A stretch of 34,666 nucleotides of DNA from an uncultured Treponema sp. GTDB taxonomy: Bacteria > Spirochaetota > Spirochaetia > Treponematales > Treponemataceae. The position numbers were made by a program, and so were the translations under genes. The DNA is taken from assembly GCA_937891125.1 (NCBI GenBank), contig CALAEZ010000273.1:1-34666 (forward strand), in the 5' to 3' direction. Positions within the stretch are counted from its first letter, which is position 1; each line of letters begins with the position of its first letter. Shown here one piece after another: positions 1-7,749 of the stretch. The notes under the pieces were generated by a model that searched no databases, had not been told where the DNA came from, and saw only the letters and a list, made by a program, of their open reading frames with translations.

Positions 1-55
1 ATAGCGGATGTGCCTGAAATGAACACCACATACGCTTATTTAAGATATGGAATCA
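1..55. repeat. 55-bp terminal direct repeat, left copy
   Basis: These 55 bases are identical to the last 55 bases of the window (34612-34666). An open reading frame runs through the join without a break, so the molecule closes to a 34,611-bp circle. A length of 55 equals a common assembler k-mer size, so the repeat is more likely an assembly overlap of a circular or circularly permuted genome than a biological terminal repeat. Confidence 0.95.
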
Positions 56-78
56 TCGACTTGTCGGAATTTGAATAA
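1..78 (+). CDS. Small HTH protein, C-terminal part (gene starts at 34447)
   Basis: This is the 3' end of the gene that begins at 34447. Position 1 is a codon start in the same frame and the stop codon is at 76-78. The part here encodes the segment after the helix-turn-helix (a NTTYAYL stretch and an acidic tail). The whole protein is 80 residues and is described at its start. A good ribosome site (GGGAGG) follows the stop for the next gene at 94. Confidence 0.8.
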   Translation: MADVPEMNTTYAYLRYGIIDLSEFE

Positions 79-93
79 AGGGAGGAAATGTAA

Positions 94-297
94 ATGAGCA
101 AGAAGTTATACAGCTTAATTTCAACAATCGTAACCTGCGTAGGAACCGCAGCAAGTGCGTTTGTAGGATTTTTCCAGCCAAACTACTACGGCGCAATCAT
201 CGGAGCAATCGCAATCGCCGTACCAGCAATCAATGACATTCTGCTTCTTTTTGTGAACGACAACAAAGAAGCCAAGAAAATAGGAGAAGGCAAATGA
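94..297 (+). CDS. Two-membrane-segment small protein, holin candidate
   Basis: The product has 67 residues and two hydrophobic segments (roughly residues 6-27 and 31-54) separated by a short NYYG turn, followed by a charged Lys/Glu tail. This is the layout of a class II phage holin, which would make inner-membrane lesions to release the endolysin. It lies away from the main lysis cassette (32.2-33.6 kb), between an HTH gene and the scaffold-like gene, which is an odd place for a holin. The start follows GGGAGG by about 8 bases, and the stop overlaps the next ATG (ATGA). A second two-segment protein at 32907 competes for the same role. A membrane protein of unknown function is the alternative. 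Confidence 0.55.
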   Translation: MSKKLYSLISTIVTCVGTAASAFVGFFQPNYYGAIIGAIAIAVPAINDILLLFVNDNKEAKKIGEGK

Positions 298-1004
298 AAT
301 TGTTAACCGGTTTATTCCGATTTGCAAGAAAGCGCACCCAGACTACAGATAACGACATGGGAATGTTCAGAGACAAGCTCACAGAACTTGTTGAAAAAAA
401 AGACACACTCTCTGACGAAGACGTAGGCAAGTACGTAGACGAGCTCAAAGGAATGACATGCGACCTGCCAGACGAGGACGAAAAAGCGAAGCTCGACCGT
501 TTCCTCGAAGATTTCAGATCCGTAAAAGAGCAGGACGAAGCGACAGCCAAAGAAGCTGCCTCAATGGTAGCTGACATGTTCGAAAAACTCGACACAGCAG
601 CTATGAAGGATATCCCAGACGTAGGCGGAGAAGAGACTGAAACAGTCGAAGAGACTGCAACAGAAGAAGAACCGCTCACAGAAGGAGCAGCGCCAGAAGC
701 AACCGAAGAAGCAACTGAGGCCGTAGAGGAAACAGTAGCTCCAGAAGGTGAAGCAGAAGACGCAGATCCAAACGCAGACTATAGCCTGGAAGAAATCTAC
801 CAGTTTATCAAGAAGCGAATGGCAGAAGACGAAGCTGCAACAGCAGCAGAAGACTCATGCGCAGAAGAAGTTGAAGAAGAGGAAAAAGAGGAAGAGGAAG
901 TCGTAACAGACCACGCTCCTCACATTCCTGTAACAATGAACGGAACAGCAGCAAAGGGAAGCCTCGCTGATATGTTCAACAGAATCAAAGAAGGAGGAAG
1001 ATAG
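294..1004 (+). CDS. Acidic protein, probable capsid scaffold
   Basis: The product has 236 residues and is extremely rich in Glu, Asp and Ala. It has a basic N-terminus, a predicted helical first third, a low-complexity acidic middle (about residues 100-210) and a short C-terminal segment resembling an earlier part (GSLADMFNRIKEGG against VADMFEKL). Scaffolding proteins are typically acidic, helical and encoded between the prohead protease and the major capsid protein, as here (protease at 33824, capsid at 1512). In relatives the DUF2213 protease and this acidic region are often one polypeptide; here an HTH gene and a membrane-protein gene separate them. The role is inferred from composition and position only. 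Confidence 0.55.
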   Translation: MKLLTGLFRFARKRTQTTDNDMGMFRDKLTELVEKKDTLSDEDVGKYVDELKGMTCDLPDEDEKAKLDRFLEDFRSVKEQDEATAKEAASMVADMFEKLDTAAMKDIPDVGGEETETVEETATEEEPLTEGAAPEATEEATEAVEETVAPEGEAEDADPNADYSLEEIYQFIKKRMAEDEAATAAEDSCAEEVEEEEKEEEEVVTDHAPHIPVTMNGTAAKGSLADMFNRIKEGGR

Positions 1005-1005
1005 A

Positions 1006-1497
1006 ATGGACTCTAATCTTTCATTGCAGCTCGGTTTCAAAGGACAGCTCGCACTCAATGCACAGGCCGTGCCATTGCAGGAAGGCTACCTTAAACTCGG
1101 CGGAATTGTAGACGTTACAAACCAGGCAAACGGTCTCCCTTTTGGTGTTGTATGTTCAGCACCAGCAGACGACCCTGCAGCCATTGTAGCAGGAGCAGGT
1201 AGCGGAAACGTTATCCGCGGAATCGTTGCATTTGACGACGCAATCGCACAGAACGCAATCGCACACCCAGGCAAATACCTCGCTGGTATGCCTTGCGCAT
1301 TCATTGCAAAGGGCCTCGTAAAGGTTCAGAGCTGGGAGACTGGCAAAGACCCACAACTCGGTTACAAAGTACAGTACAAAGACGACGACGGTACAATCGG
1401 CTTTGTATCATCATCAGCAGACGCAAGCCACACACTGCTCGCAGGCGCTACAGTAGTAGACGTAACAGACGACGGTGCCTATATCTGGCTCGCTTAA
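1006..1497 (+). CDS. Capsid decoration or cement-like head protein
   Basis: The product has 163 residues, is rich in Gly, Ala and Val, and has the alternating small/hydrophobic pattern of a beta-barrel. It lies directly upstream of the major capsid gene, where cement or decoration proteins of P22-Gp24-like or DUF2190-like type are usually found. The ribosome site AAGGAGG lies about 8 bases before the ATG, and the gene starts 2 bases after the previous stop. No cysteine motif or signal peptide marks another role. The structural assignment is fairly safe; the exact family is not. Confidence 0.6.
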   Translation: MDSNLSLQLGFKGQLALNAQAVPLQEGYLKLGGIVDVTNQANGLPFGVVCSAPADDPAAIVAGAGSGNVIRGIVAFDDAIAQNAIAHPGKYLAGMPCAFIAKGLVKVQSWETGKDPQLGYKVQYKDDDGTIGFVSSSADASHTLLAGATVVDVTDDGAYIWLA

Positions 1498-1511
1498 GGT
1501 AGGAGATAACA

Positions 1512-3110
1512 ATGAGAATAGATTGTTCATCAGAATTCAAGAAAATCGGTAGACTTGCACAGCGCATGGTAGGAAGCAACGGAAACGCTGCAAACATTCT
1601 CCGTGACGCAACATTGCAGATCGGCCGCGCAGACGACCCACACTACGGTGTGCCAGCCTCAGCTGTATCAAATCCTATTTACGTAGGAGACAGCGCAGCA
1701 GTCGGTAAGCCTGTAGGACTTACCCCAGAACTCGAAGCACTCTACAAAAAGAATGCAATGGGCGTAAACATCAAGCCACAGCTCAATTTGAAGACCGGCA
1801 AGTATGATATGCTTTACTCAAAGAGTGGAATCAAGACATACACAGGCGACTCTGGAGAGTTGATTGCAGCACAGGCAATCTCACCATGGAATGCCTCATT
1901 TTTCCCTCAGATTTTCAAACAGCCTCTTCTTTACAGCCACGCACGTGACCTCGTAAAGAGATTGAGCGGAACCAACCCATGGGGAGAAGTTCAGAACTTA
2001 CAGCTCGCTGCTTATTCAGGCTGGGGACTTATTGACCAGGCCGGAACAGTAGCCGCAAACCTCAAACAGAATGTAAATGTTCAGGGTGGCGTAATGAGCT
2101 CTGCAATCATCAACATTAAAGTATTCTTTAACTTTACTGTTGAAGAATTGGAACGTGCAAAAGACGGCAACGGCTCTCCTTTTGCAAGCTCCCTCATGGC
2201 AGAGAAACAGCGCTACGCTCAGTACGTAATCGATATGATTACAGACTACCTCACATACTACGGTAATGAGGCAACAAACACACTCGGTCTGTTTGACGTA
2301 AACGGCGTAACAACATGGGCTGGCCAGACACTCGAAGAAATCGCGGAAGACGACAGCAACACAAACAAAGGTTACACAATGTACAAACAGCTCGCTAAAG
2401 CCATTACAGACTTTATGGGAGCAAGCCAGAACAAGTTTGACATTGTACGCGTTGCAATGGCTCCTGCAGCATACAACCTGCTTACAAGCGTGCCATACAG
2501 CAACACATACGAAGCAAAGTCTGCTCTTGCAATTTTTGAAGAAAACTTCAACGCAGGAATGACAAAGAACGGCTCAAAACCAAAAGTAGAATTCTATGCA
2601 GATCCATTCCTGGCTGCAAATACAGAATTCAACGCAAGCCTCTCTGACAAGCTCGTAATCACAGCACCAGAAATCGGCGCAGGTCCAAACGACGAAAAGC
2701 AGGACCTCCTCCTTCTTGGTGTACCACTTGAGAACTTCACATACCCAGTTTATCCAAACAGCTACGACCAGCAGCACGCTGTACTCCGCAGATTTGCCGG
2801 AGTATTCGCTCCCGTAGGAATTGCTGTAAAGGTATTCTCAGGCTTTGGAACAACAAAGCGTACAGTCGCTACTCCAACAGCAGAACCAGCAGCTGGTACA
2901 TTCAGCGGCTCAACAAATGTGAAACTTTCAACAACAACTGAAGGTGCAACAATCTACTACACAGTAGACGGTTCAGCTCCAACATCTGCAAGCACAGCTT
3001 ACACAAGTGCAGGCATTGACCTGAGTGCTACAACAACAATCAAGGCAATCGCAATCAAAGACGGATACTACGACAGCGCAGTATTCAGCGGAACTTACAC
3101 AAAGTCGTAA
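1512..3110 (+). CDS. Major capsid protein with C-terminal Ig-like domain
   Basis: The product has 532 residues. Residues 1 to about 445 form the capsid part: a protein of the right size, encoded after protease, scaffold-like and decoration genes and before connector genes. Residues from about 450 to the end are a separate beta-rich module. It carries hallmarks of the chitobiase/beta-hexosaminidase C-terminal fold (PF13290-like): a GATIYYTVDGS core, Pro-Thr after it, then TTIKAIAIKDGY and a final YT. Such Ig-like modules on capsids usually protrude from the shell and bind surfaces or glycans. The gene is followed at once by a terminator, consistent with a strongly expressed unit end. Confidence 0.85.
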   Translation: MRIDCSSEFKKIGRLAQRMVGSNGNAANILRDATLQIGRADDPHYGVPASAVSNPIYVGDSAAVGKPVGLTPELEALYKKNAMGVNIKPQLNLKTGKYDMLYSKSGIKTYTGDSGELIAAQAISPWNASFFPQIFKQPLLYSHARDLVKRLSGTNPWGEVQNLQLAAYSGWGLIDQAGTVAANLKQNVNVQGGVMSSAIINIKVFFNFTVEELERAKDGNGSPFASSLMAEKQRYAQYVIDMITDYLTYYGNEATNTLGLFDVNGVTTWAGQTLEEIAEDDSNTNKGYTMYKQLAKAITDFMGASQNKFDIVRVAMAPAAYNLLTSVPYSNTYEAKSALAIFEENFNAGMTKNGSKPKVEFYADPFLAANTEFNASLSDKLVITAPEIGAGPNDEKQDLLLLGVPLENFTYPVYPNSYDQQHAVLRRFAGVFAPVGIAVKVFSGFGTTKRTVATPTAEPAAGTFSGSTNVKLSTTTEGATIYYTVDGSAPTSASTAYTSAGIDLSATTTIKAIAIKDGYYDSAVFSGTYTKS

Positions 3111-3122
3111 GTGACGGATAAT

Positions 3123-3173
3123 CGCAGGACCCCCCCGGAACAACTCCGGGCCCTGCGGTTTATTTTTAATTTA
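3123..3173 (+). terminator. Rho-independent terminator after major capsid gene
   Basis: A GC-rich hairpin pairs CGCAGG (3123-3128) with CCTGCG (3152-3157), and an inner CCCGGA pairs with TCCGGG. There is a small internal loop and an ACAAC-type loop. The stem is followed by GTTTATTTTTAATTT. It lies 12 bases after the capsid stop codon and ends the head operon. Confidence 0.8.
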
Positions 3174-3187
3174 GAGGAAGCAGAGAT

Positions 3188-3685
3188 ATGAAATATATAC
3201 AGAGTTTTTATCAATATCCGGTTACATTCAGCTCAATCGGAAGAACAATCCCAGCAAGAAGTGCCCAGGGAGAAACAAGGAATATCGCGGAATTCACAGA
3301 AGCAGAATTTGAAAAACTGCAGAATCGTGAGCCATTTTTTAGAGAACTGGTCTCAAAAAACAAAATCCGTGTTTTAAACAAAATGCCTACTTCATACGTC
3401 CCAGCCGCAACAAGAATCAATCAGGCAGAAGACGAAGCAGAAAAACTCCGCAAAGAGCTCGAAGCCGCAAAGGCAGAACTTGAAGCATTAAAATCAGGAA
3501 AAGCAACTACCGAGGAAAGCACGGTAACTGAAACAGAAAGCAAATCCGACGACTTAAAAAACCTTTCTTATGACGAACTCAAAGAAAGAGCAACAGCCAA
3601 CGGAATCGAATACAAAGCCAATGTGAAAAAAGCCGACCTCATCAAAATGATTGAGGAAGCAGAAGCAAAAGCAAAGGCAGAATAA
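3188..3685 (+). CDS. Structural-region protein with C-terminal HeH/LEM-like domain
   Basis: The product has 165 residues. The N-terminal 70 residues resemble the FluMu-type N-terminal domain of small Mu-like head proteins: a beta segment, then TEAEFEKL and a residue cluster around SKNKIRVL. Residues 75-105 form a Glu/Lys/Ala coiled coil. Residues 120-158 match the helix-extended-loop-helix (HeH/LEM, SAP-like) pattern LSYDELKERATANGIEYK...KADLIKMI, a fold that usually binds nucleic acid or proteins. It opens the second structural block just after the capsid terminator. A head-completion role is plausible but unproven. The ribosome site GAGGAAG precedes the ATG. Confidence 0.6.
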   Translation: MKYIQSFYQYPVTFSSIGRTIPARSAQGETRNIAEFTEAEFEKLQNREPFFRELVSKNKIRVLNKMPTSYVPAATRINQAEDEAEKLRKELEAAKAELEALKSGKATTEESTVTETESKSDDLKNLSYDELKERATANGIEYKANVKKADLIKMIEEAEAKAKAE

Positions 3686-3698
3686 GAAGGACGAAAAC

Positions 3699-4088
3699 AT
3701 GACACGACAGGATTTTAAATATGTTAACAACTTTCCGACTCTGACAGACGAGCAGATAAATGACGCTTACGAAATCGTGTCTGTTATGTTTTCAGGCGTT
3801 ATGCAGGGCTGGCGCAGATTACCGGAGCCAATAAGGACCGACAAGCGCACGCTCTGCATGAACCTGCTCACAGCCTGGTATTTGCTCGACGCAAACCCAC
3901 AGAGCGCGACCGGAGTAATAGGAAACGGCGGTATGGCCTTGTCTTCAAAAAGCATAGGAGGAACGTCGCTTAGTTTTTCTGACATGGACGCGCAGGAAGG
4001 AGTCAAGCAGCTTAATTCAAACGTATTTGGACAGAAGGCTTTGATGATGATCCAGAGTATGCCTGAGAGGTATAGCATTTATGCCTGA
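3699..4088 (+). CDS. Head-tail connector protein, DUF4054-like
   Basis: The product has 129 residues. I choose the ATG at 3699, which has the ribosome site AGAAGGA 8 bases upstream. An earlier in-frame ATG at 3651 would only add a Lys/Gln-rich stretch that overlaps the previous gene. The sequence has the helical N-terminal half (a FPTLTDEQI start) and the Gly/Ser-rich middle with SIGG and SLSFSD seen in DUF4054 and gp6-type connectors, which form the ring below the portal. It overlaps the next gene by 8 bases. Confidence 0.6.
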   Translation: MTRQDFKYVNNFPTLTDEQINDAYEIVSVMFSGVMQGWRRLPEPIRTDKRTLCMNLLTAWYLLDANPQSATGVIGNGGMALSSKSIGGTSLSFSDMDAQEGVKQLNSNVFGQKALMMIQSMPERYSIYA

Positions 4089-4647
4089 AGGATTAAAAGC
4101 CAGCATTAAAAACACCGTAGACACCTCAAAAATCCAGAAGCTCGCACGCCAGGCAGCGTGCCTTATTTTGGTCGGGTTTCCAAGCGGACGAATGCACGTG
4201 CCCACAATCCACAAAAACGAAGACGGAAAGTACCAGGGATACAACGGCGAAGCTGTGCAGGACATAGAACCAATCGAGAGCGCAGAGCTCGCAAAAATGC
4301 TGTCGTTTGGTACAGCCTCAATTCCACCCCGCCCATTTCTGGACGAAGGACTGGAAAGCAAAAAAGAAGAGCTCAAAAAGGCCCTGGAGAAGGAAGCCGA
4401 GAAAGCCGTGAACGGTGGCAAGGCAAACTGGAACAAGGTCGGCACAATGGCCGTAGGAGCCATTCAAGAGTTTGTAAGAAGCGATTACTACAAGAACAGC
4501 GTGCCAAACTCACAGCGCACAATCGACTACAAAGGAAGTGACAAACCATTGATTGACGGAGCTGACCTTATTACTTCCTTATCTTTTGTAGTAAAAGGAA
4601 CTATGGATAACGAAGCTTACAGCAAGGCGGACTTTAGGAGCAAATAA
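4081..4647 (+). CDS. HK97 gp10-like or Mu-type head-tail joining protein
   Basis: The product has 188 residues. It carries the signature IPPRPFLDEG near residue 80 and the C-terminal PNSQRT..YKGSDKPLIDGADL stretch followed by a beta segment. This is the pattern of the HK97 gp10 / virion morphogenesis family that makes the neck or tail-completion ring. It lies between the DUF4054-like gene and two small neck genes and overlaps both neighbours by a few bases, which implies translational coupling. Confidence 0.7.
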   Translation: MPEGLKASIKNTVDTSKIQKLARQAACLILVGFPSGRMHVPTIHKNEDGKYQGYNGEAVQDIEPIESAELAKMLSFGTASIPPRPFLDEGLESKKEELKKALEKEAEKAVNGGKANWNKVGTMAVGAIQEFVRSDYYKNSVPNSQRTIDYKGSDKPLIDGADLITSLSFVVKGTMDNEAYSKADFRSK

Positions 4648-5048
4648 TGGCAGGAGTCTACGGAGACATGCTCCTGGCGTGGCCGGAGCAACAAACAACA
4701 ATAACAGTATACAGCATGACGCCAAAGGTAAACGGAGGCTGGGATATTGTCGCCGGTTCAGAGCAGACAATAATCGGCATTCTGCAGAACACCAGAGGCG
4801 GAGGTGACAAAGACTCAAACGGAAATCTCGTAAGGACAGAAGGCGGCGAATTATGGACGCAGACCGGAAATCTTGACGGGAATTTTTTCTCATTTGAAAA
4901 TGACGTCTTCAGGATTTCAGCACCAGACGCAAACAACTGGAACCGGGAAGGCGGATTTTATAGATACGGCGTAGAAAAGGTGGTCGGAAACAATGGAACT
5001 GAATCAGACAACGCTGCGTGGAATACTGGCGCAAATTCTTTCGGTTGA
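4647..5048 (+). CDS. Neck or tail-completion protein of unknown family
   Basis: The product has 133 residues, is beta-rich, and has many Gly, Asn and Trp residues. I do not recognise the family. It starts on the last base of the previous stop region (TAATGG) and its last 56 bases are shared with the next gene in another frame. Its location between the gp10-like and terminator-like genes points to a neck or stopper protein. Confidence 0.5.
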   Translation: MAGVYGDMLLAWPEQQTTITVYSMTPKVNGGWDIVAGSEQTIIGILQNTRGGGDKDSNGNLVRTEGGELWTQTGNLDGNFFSFENDVFRISAPDANNWNREGGFYRYGVEKVVGNNGTESDNAAWNTGANSFG

Positions 5049-5505
5049 TGAAAAGTACATCGTTCTAAAGCAAGGGAACTGGTGGAATCCACAGCAGCCA
5101 GACGCAAACATAGCAAACTGGTGCGCTTATCAAATAAAACGCAACAGACCGCGGACCGCTCCATTTTACAACGAAGGGAGCGAAGACAACACAAAAGTAA
5201 ACGGTGTAGCCGTCTTAAAAATTGCAGAAATCGACCTGCAGTTTGTAGGACCTGCAAGCGAAGAGCTCGCAAACAGCGTCTCAATGTGGCCTCTTAGAAG
5301 CGACGTAAAGGTCGCATTTCAGAAGGTCCAGGGCGCAATAATGACAGACGAATACGACGCAATAAGCTCGCCTTTTTACCAGGAAGGAAATAACACAGTA
5401 ACAGCCTGGAACGTGCCAAACATCAAGGTTTTATGGTACTCAATCCAGGACACAACTCAGGGCTTACTTCCTGTCATTTCATTAGACGGAACGATAAAGA
5501 AATAA
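4993..5505 (+). CDS. Tail terminator / neck protein, gp12-neck-like
   Basis: The product has 170 residues, mixed alpha/beta. It contains repeated aromatic motifs and a central LQFVGPASEELANSVSMW segment that resembles phage neck terminator proteins, which cap the tail tube before it joins the head. It overlaps the preceding gene by 56 bases, unusually long for this genome but in a clearly coding frame. It is the last gene before the sheath, the standard place for a tail terminator. Confidence 0.55.
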   Translation: MELNQTTLRGILAQILSVDEKYIVLKQGNWWNPQQPDANIANWCAYQIKRNRPRTAPFYNEGSEDNTKVNGVAVLKIAEIDLQFVGPASEELANSVSMWPLRSDVKVAFQKVQGAIMTDEYDAISSPFYQEGNNTVTAWNVPNIKVLWYSIQDTTQGLLPVISLDGTIKK

Positions 5506-5515
5506 CTATAAAGCA
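5503..5515 (+). promoter_or_regulatory. AACTATAAA motif before sheath gene
   Basis: TAACTATAAAGCA overlaps the stop of the previous gene and lies about 25 bases before the sheath ATG. Close copies occur at 10276, 24877, 33705 and 34421. It may be a -10-like element of a phage-specific promoter; there is no clear -35 box. Confidence 0.4.
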
Positions 5516-5530
5516 AAGGAGGACTATATA

Positions 5531-6673
5531 ATGTCACAATTCAAGAACTCCATAGCGCAGTCAAACGTGAACTATCCAATTGAGACAGTAATCAACCCGA
5601 TTGCAGGAGAAAATTATAGCAGAGCCTTAATATTCATGAATGTTACTAATGCGGCGACTTATCTCCCCGGAGTCCAGTCGGCAGCAGCCGGTGACCTTGT
5701 AGAATTGGACTCTAGCAACTACGGCTCGCTCACAGGCGGCAGATTAAAGAACTGGCTCGTGCCTTTCTTTACCAAAGCAACAACAGCAAAAGTAGGAATC
5801 GCAATCTTTGATACAGACCAGGCAGGGGACCCAGATCCAATCCCAGCAACAGCACCTCTTGACGCTGTATACGAAGCCAAAAAGATGTACGGCTATTTTA
5901 AGTTTGCAATCGGCGAATCAGCAGAATACAACGACCTGCAGGTATCACTTTCAAACCTCTGCAGCGCAGACCCTCTCTACTCAACACTGTGGGTAGGAAC
6001 AAGCGACGAAGGTGTGTTTTCAAACAATTCAAGTTTGATTACAAGCCTTAACAACGCAGAATCAAAGGCCCGCGTTATTTACAACGCAAACCCAGACATT
6101 AACGGAGCACTCGCTCAGCTTGGTGCAACCTTAAGCTCTGTAAACACCACAGGCACTCCAGTAGGCAACAGTATCGACATGCTGCAGTTCAACACAATCG
6201 GTGCAAGTGGAGCTGCAGGAGACGACGGAGAATACGTAAACCTTACAGCAACACAGAAGGCAACACTCGACACACAGCATATCGGATACCAGACATGGGT
6301 AGGAGACGGCACAGAGAACGTCGTAACAGAAGGAAGCCTCTGCCTTAACGGCGACAGCGTAGGCGCAAACTGGCTCAAAGCATACATCGAGTATATGTGC
6401 AAGGTAACAACAGCCGACTACATAACTCGTATGAATGTTTTCAGAAACAACCAGACCTACCAGGGTATTTTATTAATTCTGACCGACACAGTCCGCCCTT
6501 TCTTAAAATTCGGCAGATTAAGCGGTTTCAAACTTACAGCTCCAACCTTTGACAAACTCCCTACGAGCGGTGATCAGATTACTGTACCAAACGCCTGGGA
6601 AGCAACATACATTGACAACGTCAGAGAAGTAACCGTTTACGGAACTTTGTACCTGACTCAGCCTACAAGATAG
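5531..6673 (+). CDS. Contractile tail sheath protein, DUF3383-like
   Basis: The product has 380 residues. It resembles DUF3383-type sheath proteins: an N-terminal handshake-like segment with paired beta strands, a domain around residues 110-260 rich in short beta strands and turns, and a C-terminal segment ending in VTVYGTLYLTQPTR, like other sheaths that end with a beta strand and a basic tail. It is followed directly by the tube gene, as in contractile tails. A strong ribosome site (AAAGGAGG) precedes the ATG. This gene makes the phage a myovirus type. Confidence 0.8.
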   Translation: MSQFKNSIAQSNVNYPIETVINPIAGENYSRALIFMNVTNAATYLPGVQSAAAGDLVELDSSNYGSLTGGRLKNWLVPFFTKATTAKVGIAIFDTDQAGDPDPIPATAPLDAVYEAKKMYGYFKFAIGESAEYNDLQVSLSNLCSADPLYSTLWVGTSDEGVFSNNSSLITSLNNAESKARVIYNANPDINGALAQLGATLSSVNTTGTPVGNSIDMLQFNTIGASGAAGDDGEYVNLTATQKATLDTQHIGYQTWVGDGTENVVTEGSLCLNGDSVGANWLKAYIEYMCKVTTADYITRMNVFRNNQTYQGILLILTDTVRPFLKFGRLSGFKLTAPTFDKLPTSGDQITVPNAWEATYIDNVREVTVYGTLYLTQPTR

Positions 6674-6682
6674 GAGGATTAA

Positions 6683-7147
6683 ATGGCAGAACATACAATC
6701 GTAGCAGCCGGACAGTTTACAGTAACCCTCACACACCCACTGTGGAATGACGGAACACCGACAACTATTGACGGCTTCAGACTTGAAGGACAGATGGTGC
6801 AGGCCCAGCAGGCAATGGATAGTTCTAAAATTATCGCACTTGCTAACGGCAACACTCTCACAATCACAAACAACAACGGCGCAGGAACTTTGACCTTCAA
6901 CGTAGTAAAGACCGGAAACAAGGGAGACCTTGTAAAGATTGCAAACTCTTTGAAGAAGGCCGGAGACAGCGTAGGTGGTACAATTCGTATCACCCAGGAA
7001 ATCAACGGTGCAACAGAAGGAAACACCTTCACAGCTTGTACAGTTAAGAGCTGCCCACCTTTGAACATTCAGGGAAACGACGCCGCAGACTATCAGGTAG
7101 TATTCAATTACGGCGAAGAAAATCCTGACGCAGAAGACGACGAATAG
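6683..7147 (+). CDS. Tail tube protein, contractile type
   Basis: The product has 154 residues. The C-terminal half has the pattern LKKAGDSVGGTIRI, then an NGAT turn, then CTVKSCPPLNIQGNDAADY. I associate this with DUF3277-like tube proteins paired with DUF3383 sheaths. The acidic C-terminus is typical. It sits 9 bases after the sheath gene and 12 bases before the tail assembly chaperone. Confidence 0.75.
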   Translation: MAEHTIVAAGQFTVTLTHPLWNDGTPTTIDGFRLEGQMVQAQQAMDSSKIIALANGNTLTITNNNGAGTLTFNVVKTGNKGDLVKIANSLKKAGDSVGGTIRITQEINGATEGNTFTACTVKSCPPLNIQGNDAADYQVVFNYGEENPDAEDDE

Positions 7148-7159
7148 TGAGGTTGAAAA

Positions 7160-7570
7160 ATGGAAGCGTTAACACTTACTAGAGACAACTACACCGAAGC
7201 CCTGGAAGCAGTAAACCAGGGCCTCGGAGAAAAAAGTTATATTTCTATGTTTAAGGTGACATTCCCGGAAGGAATAAACACCGCAAACACTCTTGAAATC
7301 TGCCGCGTTATTCAAAGCCCTAGCTTTGATAACAAGCTGCGACTGATGAGAATTTGCATTGTCGGAAAAAACGTAGAAGTAGAATGTCCGAACGGCGAAA
7401 CAGCAAAGTTTTGTATGAGTAACCTGGAAGACAGCCTCGAAGGGTTTCCACTATTCCAGAAGGACCCGCTCGCCTTGATTGCAATCAGCGACGCATTATA
7501 CGGGTACATCTTAAAAAAATACGTGCGGCTCTCGAAGCCCGAAGCAGCAGCCGCCAAAGCGACGGAATAA
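7160..7570 (+). CDS. Tail assembly chaperone, zero-frame product
   Basis: The product has 136 residues, mixed alpha/beta. It lies between tube and tape measure, where two overlapping chaperone products are normally made (gpG/gpGT in lambda, gp41/42 in Mu). A slippery heptamer near its 3' end allows a fraction of ribosomes to shift -1 and continue into the 57-codon frame that ends at 7749. The zero-frame stop is at 7568-7570. Chaperones of this type coat the tape measure before tube polymerisation and are absent from the mature tail. Confidence 0.75.
   Translation: MEALTLTRDNYTEALEAVNQGLGEKSYISMFKVTFPEGINTANTLEICRVIQSPSFDNKLRLMRICIVGKNVEVECPNGETAKFCMSNLEDSLEGFPLFQKDPLALIAISDALYGYILKKYVRLSKPEAAAAKATE
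7513..7554 (+). promoter_or_regulatory. Programmed -1 frameshift signal
   Basis: In the chaperone's zero frame, positions 7513-7519 read A AAA AAA, a perfect X XXY YYZ slippery heptamer. After a 5-base spacer, GCGGCT (7525-7530) pairs perfectly with AGCCGC (7549-7554) across an 18-base loop. Shifting -1 enters a frame that stays open to 7749. The fusion would have 120 plus 76 residues. Confidence 0.8.
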
Positions 7571-7749
7571 AAGAAATGAGAGCCCAGAGGGCAATCGAAC
7601 GGAACTGCCGGAACGGTTACCTCTGGCTTTATTATACATTCTGCCGTGAATACGCAAGACAGCCCACCGATCTGGAAGACATGCTCGATGGGCTCGCTTG
7701 TTTAAGGGCAAAAGCAGAAGTAGAGGAAATATATGGCGGCGAAGAATGA
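7519..7749 (+). CDS. Tail assembly chaperone, -1 frame extension
   Basis: This is the -1 frame read after slippage, 76 codons with the stop at 7747-7749. The conserved-looking part starts at an internal ATG (7576) and is helical with a Trp-Leu-Tyr-Tyr cluster, Arg-rich at its start and acidic at its end. That ATG has no good ribosome site, so expression by frameshift is more likely than independent initiation, giving a fusion of about 196 residues. It overlaps the tape measure start by 17 bases. Confidence 0.7.
   Translation: MRAALEARSSSRQSDGIKEMRAQRAIERNCRNGYLWLYYTFCREYARQPTDLEDMLDGLACLRAKAEVEEIYGGEE

Noticed and set aside
3651..3698. Upstream ATG of the connector gene at 3651
   Set aside because: It would overlap the previous gene and add only Lys/Gln/Arg-rich codons; the ATG at 3699 has a good ribosome site.
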